A DNA stretch of 64,000 nucleotides, taken from the NCBI RefSeq assembly GCF_954871325.1, contig NC_088779.1, positions 11,782,846-11,846,845 on the forward strand, in the 5' to 3' direction. The DNA comes from Gordionus sp. m RMFG-2023 (lineage: Eukaryota; Nematomorpha; Gordioida; Chordodea; Parachordodidae). Under the pieces are notes generated by a model. The model did no database searches, was not told the origin of the DNA, and saw only the letters and a program-made list of their open reading frames with translations. The position numbers and the translations under genes were made by a program. Positions within the stretch are counted from its first letter, which is position 1. Every line of letters starts with the position of its first letter. Shown here in pieces: positions 34,768 through 62,445 of this stretch.

Positions 34768-36536
34768 ACATTTACTGGACAGGGCTGCTAGGTCAAAATT
34801 TACAAATTGCGGGCGAAATTTTTCTACGAGCTTACATCCTACAAATTTCCGACTTCGGCCGGGTTAGGAAATGGGGCTTATTTGGCTCCCTTTTTTTATT
34901 CACATAGCTGTTAACTTTACAAATCCCCGTTCCTTATGCTTTCAAATTAAGGTGTTTTTTTGCGTTATATTTCAAGTAATGTATTTCAAATCATAGGCAT
35001 GGTACTACCAAATTTTATGATATAATATATTTATTCCTAAATTTGAAATGGCATTTAAAAGTCAACAATATTGGGTAAATGTTATATTTTCTTTTTAAAA
35101 TGTGATACCTTTTATAAATGGCGATTGAACTTTAAAAATCCCTATTTGGAATATATTAGTTGATAAAATTTACTTAAATATAATATTATATAAAGCTTTT
35201 TTTGCTTTATCCCCAGGTATGATGTTACTGATTTTTATTATAGTTTTTAAAAAAAAACTATTTCCCAATAGAAAAGAGGGAGGGATTGAAAGTTTATTCA
35301 TTTGACTTTGAGGAGATATCGATTTCCTTTTTTTTTATTAACAAACGACATATTTAAAAAAAAATGATTATAAATTTAAAATATTAAACAAATACTGTTT
35401 CTAAAAATTATTAATATTTATCATTTGATAATGTAAAATGCTTTATAAAAAAAGAAATTGCGGGATATTTGCTGTATATAGTTTTATGTTTAGGATAATA
35501 TTGCGGGAGTCTCCCGTTATTAGGGCGTGGGAGATATGATAACCCCGGTGATGGATGACGATTTGTTATTATTACCTTATCTAGGCTAAGCATGTCTATT
35601 CAACAACTCTTTTCACAGATTGAGTGAAGTTTTTGAAGAACACGCTTTTATAAAACTCTTTTAATCTTTATAAATGAACAGCATAGCGTAATCTTGTTGG
35701 TTTGAATATAAAATTGGAATTTTTTTTTGTCTCATCGAGAAATAAGAAAAAATAACAATAATACTTTTCGACTCATTTTAATATTCTATTTTTATATCTC
35801 ATTTATGCTTTAGGTAAAAAATTTCATAAATTCCAATACCTAAAATTAAAATAATAATATTATGAATTCTTAGTATGAGTTACGTCCTTATACATATTAT
35901 AAAACTTTCAAACTTCAATTTCATAATTACTAGATCCAAATACTGTGAAAAACTATAGATTCCTGCAGAGGAATTTTTTCCCCCATTCTTTTTAATTAAA
36001 TATCGCAATTAAAAAAGAATTTTTTTAAAAAAACGGGTTGCAAACATTGAGTAAAATTTTTCAATTAGCTGATGGAATAGAAGGTCAAAACAAACCCTCA
36101 TTTATTTGATAATTTATTATTTTTTACATAATAATATTTGTAAATTAAGTTTAAATTAGTTTTTTTTAAATTAATTAATGTAATATTTTAATTTTGTTAT
36201 AGAAATAAAAAAATAGATAAACATCATAAAATTATCAGAGTTCTTTGCTGGATATTTAAATTTAATCAGCGATGCACCGATACAAAGGCCGATAACTTAA
36301 CGTTTTACCTATATACCACTATACTAAGATAATTTATTAACAAATCTAAAATTTCATTAAATTCATTTTCTTTAATGTTATTTAAGTATTTATTTAAAAG
36401 AATTTATATAAGAATTATATACTCCGAGTTTATTATTTAAAACCAACAATAAAAATAAGAAATCTAACAAAATGAGTCAAAAATACATCTTAAAATTTAA
36501 ATATATATTTAAAAAACAAATATGAATATATGAGCA
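34768..36536. other. AT-rich intergenic DNA
   Basis: No gene recognised. A GC-richer patch at about 34795-34875 is reminiscent of family B but without definable ends. A 60-codon minus-strand frame at 35411-35593 has no recognised relative. Confidence 0.35.
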
Positions 36537-36544
36537 CATAATTA

Positions 36545-37738
36545 TCATGTTGTAAACGAACGCGTTCAAAATGAACGCGTTTGTGAACGAAGTTCGTTTT
36601 TTGAAAAAAATGATAAACGGCGTTCCTTTTATTTTTGACGAACTTTGAACGTAAACGCGTTCCTTTTTTATGACGAACGCGTTCGAATTTAACGTTCGTT
36701 CAATTTTAAAAATATTTTTTATTTTTATTTATTTGAAAAATTTAATATTTCCGAATTTTTTTAAAAAAAAAGTATTATTAATATTTTTAATCGGCTGTGT
36801 ATTTCCTTTTTACATTTCGATTTTTTTAACACATAGTTTATTAATTTGAATATTATTGTTTATATTTTAATTTAGATTAGCATAAGCATGGATATTATTA
36901 TTTAATCCTCATCATCTGATTCTGAAAATCCAAAATCAGATGAATTATCATTACTATGGCCAAATATGATAAATGTTTTACATTAACATCCTATATTGAA
37001 GGAACTAATCCAATGCTTACCAAATGTAAAATGTGGCCAAGAAGTATTATATTGTCAAAATCTTCAGGTTTCAATTTAAAACGACATTTGATTTTAATAT
37101 TAATTAGTTGATTTTATATGATATAACTAAGTTAAATCATTAAATTTGAAGAAATAATGCATTTGGGATATTTGACCCCAACAATAACGATAGTTATTTT
37201 AAAATTAAAAAAATTAGTGGCCTCAAATATGGTCAACCATTGATAGACGCCGTATTAAATGGATTAATAAAAGGTATTAAACCTCTCACTCTCAATTAAT
37301 TACATGTATTTTATTTTTTTAAAGATTTGAACATATATATAAGGATCAATATGTTCTTTCTGCAATTATAGCAACTCCCTCATCTGCCCCAGTAGAGCGT
37401 TTTTGGTATAGCCAATGCCGTATTAACTGCCAAGTGTTCCTAAACAATTGTTATTAAAATTTAATAAGAAAAATTTTTTATAAATAAAAATATCTTTTTA
37501 TTGCTATATTATTATATTTTATTTATAATTATATTATCAAAATAAAACTATATTATTTTTTAACATGGCTAAAATATATAGTATTAAAAAATATATGTTT
37601 ATATTAAATTAAATTTAAAAAAAATTTATCATAAAATTTTGAACTGTTTTATGAACGTGAACGCGTTCCTTTTTTTGAACATTCAATAAACGTTGAACGC
37701 GAACGCGTTCGATTTTTTTAGAAATGTTTACAGCACTA
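36545..37738 (+). mobile_element. hAT transposon derivative with palindromic subterminal repeats
   Basis: TCATGTTGTAAAC (36545) and GTTTACAGCACTA (37738) are inverted ends, and CATAATTA occurs perfectly on both sides (36537-36544, 37739-37746) as an 8-bp duplication. The palindrome GAACGCGTTC and near matches repeat at both ends (about 36558-36690 and 37655-37715). The + strand keeps two transposase pieces: YGQPLIDAVLNGLIKG (about 37231-37278) and the dimerisation motif ATPSSAPVERF (about 37370-37403). At 1194 bp, with the N-terminal domains missing, it is a non-autonomous deletion derivative. Confidence 0.88.
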
Positions 37739-37802
37739 CATAATTATAATCGATATTAAAATGGAATATAAGAAATATGTGCAAAAATTTTTAAAAAAAT
37801 AA

Positions 37803-38137
37803 TAAAGAACGGAGATGATATAAAGCGAGAAAAAAATAAGAAGTAGAAAGAGTCTAGGATAGCTCCTTGGCTAGTAGGTTCGCTTTAAGGACAGCTATGG
37901 CCAACCTTTGCCGAAAAAAAAACCCCTCTCGAGGTTATTCTGAGAGTTTGCTAATTTGTAGCACTAAATTTTTAAAGAATGCTAGGGCAAAGTTGCCGGA
38001 GGTGACAGGTGTGGTTGAAATGATAAGAATGAAACAATGGTCATTTGAAATTTCTATGTATTTCGAGATTTTAAGTTGTTCCTTCTAGTCAATTGTATTA
38101 GGGGCTTGGTTGGAAGGGGCCAGAGGGTCAATACATG
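37803..38137 (-). mobile_element. 5'-truncated copy of the REL-type LINE
   Basis: The minus strand reads SCIDPLAPSN, KEQLKISKY and ALAFFKNL, matching the C-terminal end of the LINE at 8.8-11.8 kb, and ends with CATCTCCGTTCTTT shared with it. Here the frame around SCIDPLAPSN joins differently from the larger copy, showing where that copy is shifted. It has a stop after TID and others later. Confidence 0.8.
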
Positions 38138-38231
38138 AAAAAAAAAATTAATTTATTTTTTTGGGTTTTTTATTTCATATAAAAATAATATTTTTTAAAA
38201 AAAAGTGAATTGTATTTCAGCTAGTGGTACT

Positions 38232-38373
38232 TGGCTGGATTTGAGCCAATTTTTAAAAACGGCTAATACAAAGATTTGGATATCTATTAGTAAAATTTCG
38301 CGCTTGTGCAATATTTTTCTGGTTAAAATATTGAGTTAGCCGTTTTTAAAAATCGAGTCGTTTAACAACACTA
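38232..38373. mobile_element. Family A fold-back MITE, copy 3
   Basis: A 142-bp element. TTTTTAAAAACGGCTAA (38250) is inverted to TTAGCCGTTTTTAAAAA (38335), and the right end is AACAACACTA. The flanks GTGGTACT (38224-38231) and GTGGTACC (38374-38381) form a 7/8 duplication. Confidence 0.75.
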
Positions 38374-38381
38374 GTGGTACC

Positions 38382-39395
38382 ATTTAATGACGTATATAAT
38401 AAATCTTCTGAATTATATGCAACACATTATATAGTTTAGAGTTTTTGATTCCTAATTTCATTTATATTAAGGCTGGGGTCTAGTTTTTTTTGCCATTGGA
38501 CGAGATTGAGTTTAAAGAAAAATGATTTTATAGGACTATTCAAATCACTATGGGTTGAAAAGGCCAGTACTTTGGTTGGCACATTTTGATTAGCATTTTT
38601 TTTAAAATAGGTTTATTGGTCGGGAGTCTAAATGGGATAAGTTAATCTCATTTTAATTATATTCAATTTAACAAGTGTGCAGATATGCTTATGTTTAATT
38701 TAAAAAGGTCTTATTTTGAATTCTTTAAAAGGACAGCGTTTTACTAATTTTGTTACCTTTTGGCGATATTTCAAATAAAGAGGCAAAGAAAAATAAATCG
38801 ATTAAATCCAAATATTATCCTTCTGTGTAGTGTATAAAAATCTTAAAGATTATAATAATTAGTTCTTGAAAGTATTTTCCCTTATTTTGCTATTATCAGC
38901 AATTTTTTAGCATATCCATGGTAAAATTATAAAATTTTTACTATTTGGTTAGTTTTTGTTTTTGATTGAAAATATTATACCAAGGTCAAAATTAATCTCT
39001 TTTCCTTTGTATGTCTATGTAATCAATAATGTGGTTGAATAAATTTATTTTTTCAACAAAAATAAAATAGCTATTATTTTGATCTTTTTTTTAAAAAAAA
39101 GTAGTCATAATACTTTAATTCCCATTTCATAATTTTGTATTAAAAAAATAATGTTATTTTTTAAAGAATGATGAAATTTAAGAAAATTATTATGTGATAT
39201 GGTTGTTGAAATTATGCAATATAAAATGTATTGTTTTTTTAAAAAATAGTAATAATATATATATCGATTTATATCATCATTAATATTTAATGAATTATTG
39301 ATTGTATTGGATGGATTTTTAAAAATTGTTACGTTTTTTGGATTGAAATTTATTTATAAAGATAATTTTTTTTTCATTCGACTATAATATTTTTT
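38382..39395. other. AT-rich region upstream of the ATPase gene
   Basis: No coding or repeat feature recognised; any distal promoter elements would lie here, but none can be named. Confidence 0.4.
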
Positions 39396-39396
39396 T

Positions 39397-39404
39397 TATA
39401 TAAA
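39397..39404 (+). promoter_or_regulatory. Possible TATA box of the ATPase gene
   Basis: TATATAAA lies 72 bp upstream of the ATG, followed by a less AT-rich leader (39411-39475). Alternatively the AATAG at 39405-39409 is a 3' splice site of a 5' UTR exon, given how AT-rich the region is. Confidence 0.25.
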
Positions 39405-39475
39405 AATAGTATGGCAAAACGGACAGTTATCAAGTCAATAAGTTACCGCACACCCATACCCCATCCTACAATACT

Positions 39476-54281
<14,806 letters not shown>

Positions 54282-55610
54282 TCAAATTTACACACCAAAA
54301 ATTAAATAGTCAATTTTATATATATTTATATGTGTCTCGAAGATCGAAATATGATTGAGTGGTAAATGAATTCTATATTTTATCAAAACAACACTTTTTT
54401 TAAATTATGTTTATAATTACTTTTCTGCATACGGTCTTGTTTGTCCTTTAAAACAAGATATCATAAACGTGTAAATATTATATTATTTTTTTCGTATTTT
54501 AAATTCACATCTATCGAATCTAGTTCAGTTTTCGTCATAATTCTTCTTCCTTTTTTAAAAAAAACTCTAAATAGCTTTTGCTTCAAAAAAGTATAATAAC
54601 CAAAAAAATATTATTTTAAAAATAATTGGTCGATCTTTGTATTAATGCTTTTCATTTCCCCTTTTTAAAAAAAATATTTTGTTAGCATTATTCCTTTTTT
54701 AAAAAAATTATTAAATAATTTAGGGAAAAAAAATGATTATCAAAATACCATTGGCGCTATTATTCCAAAAATTACAAATTTATATTTAAAATGAAATAAT
54801 CATCTCATATAAATTATTCGCCTTTTTTAAAATTTTTTACACCTTGTTTTGGTTAATTTATATATTCTTTTTTTAAACCAAATTATAATTACTTTTAAAT
54901 GCATTTTTTTTTAAAATTCAATATTATTATAATGCCGGATGTTGGAATACATTCTTTCGGGGTAAGTCATTTTTATATAAAATATGACTATTTTTTTCTG
55001 CACTTTGTTTTTTATATTGATGAGTTTGATGTGAAATGTGAATTAGGTTAGTCTACTACTGTATATATGGTTAGGGATATCGTGGCTAAATCTGATTGAG
55101 CGTAGATAATTTTTTTTTAAATTGTTCGAATTAAGATCATGATCATTATATAATATTTTTTTGATATATTCTGGTATTTTAGTGTTTATTATGTATATAT
55201 ACCACAAATTACTTTAATTCATTATAACTATTTTTGAAGTCACGAGAGGAAAAAATAATGTATGAATGATATCATTCATTTAATTTAGTCAATTATGCGA
55301 TTTATTCTTCTTTTTTTATGGTTTATAATTTTGAAAATTATCATGAAACTGTATGTTCTATAAATATATAATAACATTTATATTATAAATTTTAAAATAA
55401 ATATGTGAAAAATTGTTGATTTTTATATAAGAGTATTCTTCAATTTAATTTGGAAGAGATATATTTTAAATGGTAAAATGCCTAGCACAAAGATCAAGTC
55501 AGTAATTGTTGAAGCTTGCTTTATTGCCATTGGATAAGGAGTTGAGGATGACAATTATATGCAGTTAAAAAATATAATGGTTAGGGAGAACGAGTCCCAA
55601 CCTAAATGGA
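54282..55610. other. 3' flank of the ATPase gene, AT-rich
   Basis: Contains the untranslated region and intergenic DNA; no polyadenylation signal or gene can be assigned with confidence. Confidence 0.4.
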
Positions 55611-55624
55611 GATAGGGCTTCAGA

Positions 55625-55740
55625 TTATAGATCTACAAAGCCCGCATGGGACCGGACTATCCATACATAAAAAATAGGGCCAGGCCTCACAAATGATTTT
55701 TCGGAAAATTTTAATGGCCCAACTCTATTTTTTTAAAATT
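55625..55740. mobile_element. Family B fragment
   Basis: TATAGATCTACAAAGCCCG followed by ATGGGACCGGAC and AGGGCCAGGCC resembles the left third of family B. The right end is not recognised. Confidence 0.4.
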
Positions 55741-57164
55741 TACAATATGCGTTATTTCTTTATATTTTAAAGCTGTCTATTTAAAATACTAAATCTATAA
55801 ATACATTAAATTTATAATTGGAAGGTTTTAAATGTAAGGTAGGTGCCTTTAGCAGGGATCCAAAACGAATAACGGTTCATGGTTGGATATATAAATAGCA
55901 GTTTAAGGTTCAGGTTCGGTTAGTAAAAAGTAGAAATATCGGTTCGAACCTCAAAAAACCGGTTTGAACACTTTTGAATACAAACCTACATTCGAATTAT
56001 TTATAAGGTACGTTTTTTTATTTCATCATTAAATAAAGCATTCATTTTTATAAATTACACATTATAAAATAATAGAATTTATAAATATAACAAATAAATA
56101 AACAATTATTATTTACTTAAATTTTTTTTATTAAACCACACAATTAATATATTTTGAAGATTCATCTCACTTAAATTACATCTATAAGGAGATAGTATTA
56201 ATAGTTGAGTAACATCTGTTCACACTGACTTGGGTAACCGGCACTGCCATTATTATATCGGGCAATTTACATTTCAAGATATCGATTATTCCAATATAAA
56301 ATATTTATTTATTTAACCTAGGTTCTTTATTTAAAATATTTCTGATATTCTCCGATTTTTGTAATAGATTTTGTTTGTTACCATCCTTTTTTTATGAAGA
56401 CTATATCCACAGTAAAATCTGAATCCTGCGATCAAAAGATAGCCATACATATTTTTCCCATTTAAGCGTTTTTTTTTAATGGTGTCTTGCCCACTAATGG
56501 TAATGACTAATTTTCAAGGGCAGAATCATTATATTTGTTATTATGTGAAAACTGAAGGAAAGAGGAAAATGAAGTTGATTTTAGGATTGGTGGAAGTAAT
56601 GTTGAAGATGAATAGGAGTCAATGATCTACAGACAATGTTAGGGTGATAAATAAAAAGAAATAAAAGAGTTGTAGGGAAGTTTACTCTGAAAATAATTGA
56701 ATATAAATGGTTGGTTTAAATCAAGACTTTAGATAAAAAAAATAGAAATCAAGTGTGTATTATGTAAGATATTAAAATATATTAATGATAAATTAAATAT
56801 TATATTGTCAATAATGTGTAATAATCAATAATAAATGAATTTGGTTAAAAAGGATCTGATAAAAACAGTAAATATAATGTTCAACTTTAAATTATTTAAT
56901 CATATTTTAAAATGTTCATCATTAATAAAGAATTACTGTTAATCTGGCCACTCGATTGAAAATTTATCATTAATTGCAGGACTTTCATTGTTTTCTAACA
57001 GAAACTCATATTATGAGAACCCAAAATATGTAAACATTTTTTAAATGTTATGTTTCAATTCGAACATCATAGATAAAAATATTTTAAAAAATAACAATAC
57101 TCTTATACCGTTCACTCGAACCTTCTTCCTTTTAAGACAGCATTTCTTAATACGAAAACAATAT
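55741..57164. other. AT-rich intergenic DNA
   Basis: A patch at 55850-55985 has repeated GGTTC/CGGTT words (AACGGTTC, TCGGTTCGAACC, ACCGGTTTGAAC), perhaps a transposon end. No gene seen. Confidence 0.35.
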
Positions 57165-57172
57165 TATACAAC

Positions 57173-58238
57173 CAGAGTTACTAAAGTAGCGCGCTATGCG
57201 CTATCTTTTTTGGTAGCGATAGCCACTAGCTTGCAACTTTTTTTCCAATTATTTATTTATATAGTGCGATATTTTTTAAAAAGAATGAATGCAACTATAA
57301 ACATGAAAATTTAAATATAATATCAAAATTAATTATAATTTTAAGTTTTGAAATTTATATTTTCAATTTGTATTATTATCCTCTGGTGTAAATTATTTAA
57401 AATGTCATAGCAAATTGATAACCAAATCGATGTAAGTGAGTCAAATAAATGAAGGTACCCTGGAAGAAAATGTTCTTGATAACAATAATAAAAAAATTTT
57501 AATATAAATTGAGTAATAATATATGCCAATATTTCTCAGAAACTGGTTGAAAAGTCATTGTCGATTTTATAATTGATACATTTTAGCCAATGTCATTAGT
57601 TGATAATCCATCATTTATCATAATGATTAAAACTATCCTATGGAACAACAATTTTTTGTCGCCAGGCACTAATGATTGAGATAGTAGACATAGATGCCCT
57701 AGTTGGAAACATAGAAACGACTTCCACTGATAATTTTTGAAATAAAAGATACTAATATAATAGGAAATCCCCTAGACACGTTTTTTAAATCTAAAAATAC
57801 CCATATGAGTATTTTTGATAATTTTTCTTATATTAAAAACATGTATATAAAATTAAATACTGTCTTGCTCTCAAGTGCTAATGTTGAAAGGTTATTTAGT
57901 TAGCAAGGAAAAACTATGTATATTACCATAAATAATTATTTTTATTACATAAATTATAGTCTTTTTACATAATTTTTTTTATAATCAAAACGAACTATAT
58001 TTAAATATTTATAAATATTGATTTTTATGTATTATATACTATGCAATTCGATTACAACCAAAAAATAAAACAAATTTATTTTATAAAAAGTAGCCCAAAA
58101 GGTAGCCAAAGCTACTCTTAAAAAATAGTTAATAGCGCACTACTTTTTTGATGGGTAGCGATAGCTGTAGCGCGCTACATTTTTGAGAGATAACGTTAGC
58201 GGTAGCGTACTACTTTTAAAAGTAAGTTTAACAACTCT
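57173..58238 (+). mobile_element. hAT transposon relic with AGTAGCGCGCTA subterminal words
   Basis: The left end CAGAGTTACTAAAGTAGCGCG and right end TTTAACAACTCT are flanked by a perfect 8-bp duplication TATACAAC (57165-57172, 58239-58246). Subterminal GTAGCGCGCTAC/GGTAGCGATAGC words repeat at both ends (57184-57235, 58085-58215). The + strand keeps a short dimerisation remnant LSSANVERLFS followed by a stop (57868-57903). At 1066 bp it is a deletion derivative. Confidence 0.85.
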
Positions 58239-58246
58239 TATACAAC

Positions 58247-59190
58247 ATTTTACATCTTCACGAATTAAAGTTAAAATTAAAAACAATATTTATTTTATTA
58301 TACTTATAAAAAAACGAAATCATAATCATCATATAAATTGAAAATATAATAATATATTTTTTAAAACTGCTTAGATTAATAGAAAAAAAATATATATTTA
58401 CATAATTAAATTTTTGCAAATTAATTACAGAGATAGTGAAAATTCTAAATTATAGGCTTTAAGAAAATCATTTTTTATTTTTCTAAATCGCTATAAAAAA
58501 CATCCTTAAACTAAAAAAAATATAACATAATGTGTTCATTTTCATTAACATAATATGTTGATTAATTAGAATTTTACAAGTTAAATTATTTTATGTAATG
58601 TTTTAGTAATAACGTAAAAAATTTTTAAATATAGTCGGAATATGCTGTTAATTATTTTAATACTTTTAAAAAAATATTCAAAGAAATTCATATAGGTATA
58701 AATAAAAAGAAAGTTGAAATATTTTTTTCTATAAAAATTACAAAGTTTATCAGTTAATAAACACCAATTTAAATAAATTATGGAAGTACAAAGCTCTAAA
58801 AACAATTTGATAAGAATGCTCGTTTTATTTGTTCGAATTTACATTAAAAATATGGGTAATGTTAATTTTTTTATTCTATGATGTTCGAACTGGAAGGAGA
58901 ATAAAAGATTGTTTACATATCTTGTGCTTTCTAAAATTTCTTTTGGAAAATAATTGTTATAAATCAAAAATACATACTGAAACTTATAATTTTGGTCAGT
59001 TATAAACAGGGGGGGGGGGGGGGGGGGGTAATCAATAGATTATTTATATTTAAATAAGCAAATTAAAATGATAAGGCATATCAAAATATTTTACCTATTA
59101 GTTTATATTAAAATAGAAATTTTCTTCTTCATATCCAAACTCTTTAAAGAGTTATAATAATAATAATAATAAAATTAATTTCCTACCTCC
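58247..59190. other. AT-rich spacer with 20-bp G run
   Basis: No gene. A 20-bp G run at 59009-59028 is the longest homopolymer of this kind in the window; a short TAA/ATA repeat lies near 59155-59175. Confidence 0.45.
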
Positions 59191-59700
59191 TTAACCAATT
59201 TTGAAATCTTATTGGGTGTTTCTCTTAATTGGCACCTCTAGCTTGAGTATTTCAGGCAATGTAACGATGATAATTCTATGTCGTTGAAAATATCTTGGTT
59301 TAGTTCATTAATTTGATGCTAATACTTATCATAAAAAATATATAATTTATCAAACCTGGAAAATCTTAATTTAAAGAGATCAAATAAATCATCAACTTTC
59401 ACTTTCTCCTCGCATATATCTAAAGGCTCTAATTCCACAAAAAATTCATCATGTTTTTCTTTCATGACATATGAAATTTTAATATTTGTTTAAACCTGGG
59501 CCAATAAATACTGCATGTTCAATGTATTCCTATATATTAAATTTTCTAAAATATTAAACCTGATAAGACTTGACTTTTAACAGTAAATTCAAATTATACC
59601 TGTCAGGTATATCCAATTTTGCAGGATCTTATCTATTCCGGTATCTTCTACCGTTGTCCTAATGCAATTCATATCTTTTAAAAGCTTCATAATATATATG
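59190..59700 (-). pseudogene. Unrecognised coding-like remnant
   Basis: Minus-strand pieces with protein-like composition: LLKDMNCIRTTVEDTGIDKI (about 59690-59625), then EYIEHAVFIGPG (about 59525-59490), then KHDEFFVELEPLDICEEKVK leading into FDLFKLRFSRFDKLY (about 59460-59345) and ELNQDIFNDIELSSLHCLK (about 59310-59250). Candidate GT..AG junctions separate some pieces, and in-frame stops interrupt others. I do not recognise the family. It could be a decayed host exon set or a transposon protein. Confidence 0.35.
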
Positions 59701-60984
59701 GCAAATAATTTTATGATTCAAATAAATATTATTTTCGAAGCATCTTTAATAAAATTTTTAATCATTAATTTTGATTGTTATTTCTCCATAAAAAAATATA
59801 TATAATATTACTTATTTATATTTCAAATTTACATTTTAACAATGCAACTCTATAAATGTTTACTATAAAAAAACTAAATACAAAATTATATAAAAAACGG
59901 AAGGCGGGTATTGGGGTACAATTATGAAAAATATAATTGAGCAACTAAAATGAGCTGTAATGGCAGAGAATAAATTTTAAAGATTTACTAATTAATTCAG
60001 TAATAATCATGTTTAATTTTTTCTAATTGTAATACGAATTAGATTTTAACATAAAATCTCATTTACTTTCACCCTCTCACTTGGAGCTCAAACTCAACCA
60101 AACATCTTATTTTCTTTCCCACCATTTCTATAATATGACTAAGAAATTTTAATATTTTTATTCATTTTTTAAACCTGGGTTAATTTCTGTATGTAGGAAT
60201 TCTTTCAATTCCTATTATAAATTAAGCTATTAAATAGTACCCTTTGATATTATGAATATGTATTTTAGGTATTTATCAACTATATAAAATTACATTGGGA
60301 ATTATACATCATCATATTCGATTTGAGTAATTAATCACTTTCATTAATCGTAGGAAGAATTATTAATATTTTATGTTTAAGGGGTAGTAGGGGGGGGGGG
60401 GGGTTAAATTCAACTCGGTTTAACAGTCAAAATAGGTGATGATGGAAAAGAATTGTGAAACTCATAAAATCGAGTCTTCGCAAGTTAAATAATTTTGATA
60501 ACTTGATCTATATTAGAGATATATTGTAAGCCTTTGCAACAAGCAAATATAAAAATTTCCATTGTCATATTTAAGAAATGTTGTGAGGTGAAACATAATT
60601 TTTCCGTCAAGTAAGAGCCCTATCATTACCTAATGTGTAAGTGAACCTATTTGATTCGTTTAAATCTAATTCGCATTACAATTCGAATAATTTTAACATA
60701 ATCAAATATTATTTTTTTAATTAATAATTCTTTTAAATGTATTTTATGACATTTTAGTAGTGAAAATAACAAAATTTGATAGTTATGTAAATATTTGAGA
60801 AATTTTAAGATGATTAAGAATATACTTATAAAGTAAGCCTATTATTGTAATATTAATATAGAATAAGAATATTTTAAAAATTTTATAGCTCCTAGTTACG
60901 ACAAAAAGAAGAGGTTCAAAAAAAGAAAAAAAAGTCTTCAATACATTCTATACTTCCATGGTTTTATCTTATATCGACATTAGG
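59701..60984. other. AT-rich intergenic DNA
   Basis: No recognisable feature apart from a 14-bp G run at 60390-60403. Confidence 0.4.
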
Positions 60985-61650
60985 TACTGTTGTTAATTAG
61001 CTTGGTTGTAAAATTTAAGACCCAATTTGATGCTCAGGCCGGCTCTGAGAACGAACCTGGTGCACAGACCCGAGACCCATGGTTCAGACTCGGTGTCCAA
61101 GCCCGGGGTTCAGACCCGTGTTCAGACCTTTTTTATAAAATGGTCTTATCTTGAGAATATTGTATAATTATTGCTTTACACTAGCAAAGCGAGTCGCAAG
61201 TTGTGATTGATAACCCAATTTTAAAAATAGAGAGCGAATAATTCAATATTAATTAAATAATTAACATCGAATTCGAAATAATTATCTTATAAGAATTTAT
61301 CGATTTTTAGATTTTTATAATTCATATATCATCAAAAAAATGCGGGCAATATATGTTTATTTAATTAATAATTTTCGAGATCTTGCCTAAAGTCGTAAAG
61401 ATGAGTTGGCTCGATTTAATTTTGAGCCGAAGTACATATATTTGTTATTTAACATTAATTCGCTTATGGATAACACAATTCATTAATTGCTTAATAAATA
61501 GGCAAAAATTGCCTTCCGATCAAAATATTTGGCAATATTGGTTATCCAAAAGTTTCAATTACCTTAATTATACACCCTTTAGATTAGTTCTAGCTGCTCC
61601 TTGCTCGCAAGTAATGGTGGAGTTCCTACAGGGCACTAGCCGATAGTAAC
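60985..61650 (+). mobile_element. hAT-like element (family F) with dimerisation-domain remnant
   Basis: The left end TACTGTTGTTAATTAGC and the following block match the reverse complement of 5264-5338. A run of imperfect GTTCAGACCCG/GACCCGAGACCC units occupies 61035-61130. A + strand frame (61383-61646) carries IWQYWLSKSF and later VLAAPCSQVMVE, which fits the QYW...LxxPxSSxxxER layout of the hAT dimerisation region with the ERLFS core degraded. No right end or duplication was located. Confidence 0.55.
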
Positions 61651-62263
61651 CACAATACGAACTAGATTGGACAAATATACTTTAGATGATATCTTAATCA
61701 TGCATAAAATAATTATCCCTACCCACCCCCTTCCCTCGTATATAAAAACAAAAATTGTTTTTCTTAATCTATAATTTTAAAGATGATATAATCGAATGGT
61801 TCGGGTGCGCTCTATCTTAAAAATATCAAAAAGGCAAATAAGCTAAAATGGCTATCAAAATGGCCCCTATAAGTTTGAAGCGAGAGAAAAAAATATTAAA
61901 AATTTAACTTTTACAGATTAGATAGATTTTACTATTTAAGTATTTAATATTAGATTAATATCATATAAAGAAAAATTATATATTTATAATATTATTTATA
62001 TATTTATAATATTATTTACCTTTTTATATAATTTATTTATAATTCAATATTATATATATATCTTAAAATATTATATTATAATTAAATCATATTAAATATT
62101 ACAATCATATATTACTAAAAAATATATTAATATAATTTATATATTTTTTTTATATCAAATTAATTTAAATTAAATATATTAATTACTTTAAATATTATAT
62201 TAAAATTATATTATGTTAAATGTTACAATTATATATTTATTAAAATTTATATTAATACCATTT
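61651..62263. other. AT-rich spacer
   Basis: Extremely AT-rich (61900-62263), nothing recognised. Confidence 0.45.
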
Positions 62264-62271
62264 ATATTAAT

Positions 62272-62445
62272 CAAAGACCTGCAAGCCCGGCCCTAAGCCC
62301 GGCCCGGCCGTATTTTAAATTTTTTAAATATACCCGGGCCGGGCCGGGCCGGGCCTAAAAAAATTTTTTAAAATATATCCGGGCCGGGCCTAAGATTTTT
62401 AAACCCGGGCCGGGCCGGACCTTAATATTTTTTATAAAAAATTTT
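62272..62445. mobile_element. Family B element, copy with strongest GC tracts
   Basis: It starts CAAAGACCTGCAAGCCCGG and contains back-to-back GGCCCGGCC and GGGCCGGGCC words (62286-62420) set in AT-rich DNA. The right terminus is missing or unrecognised, so its length is approximate. Confidence 0.6.

Noticed and set aside
37867-38088. 73-codon + strand frame
   Set aside because: It is the antisense of the truncated REL-type LINE copy.
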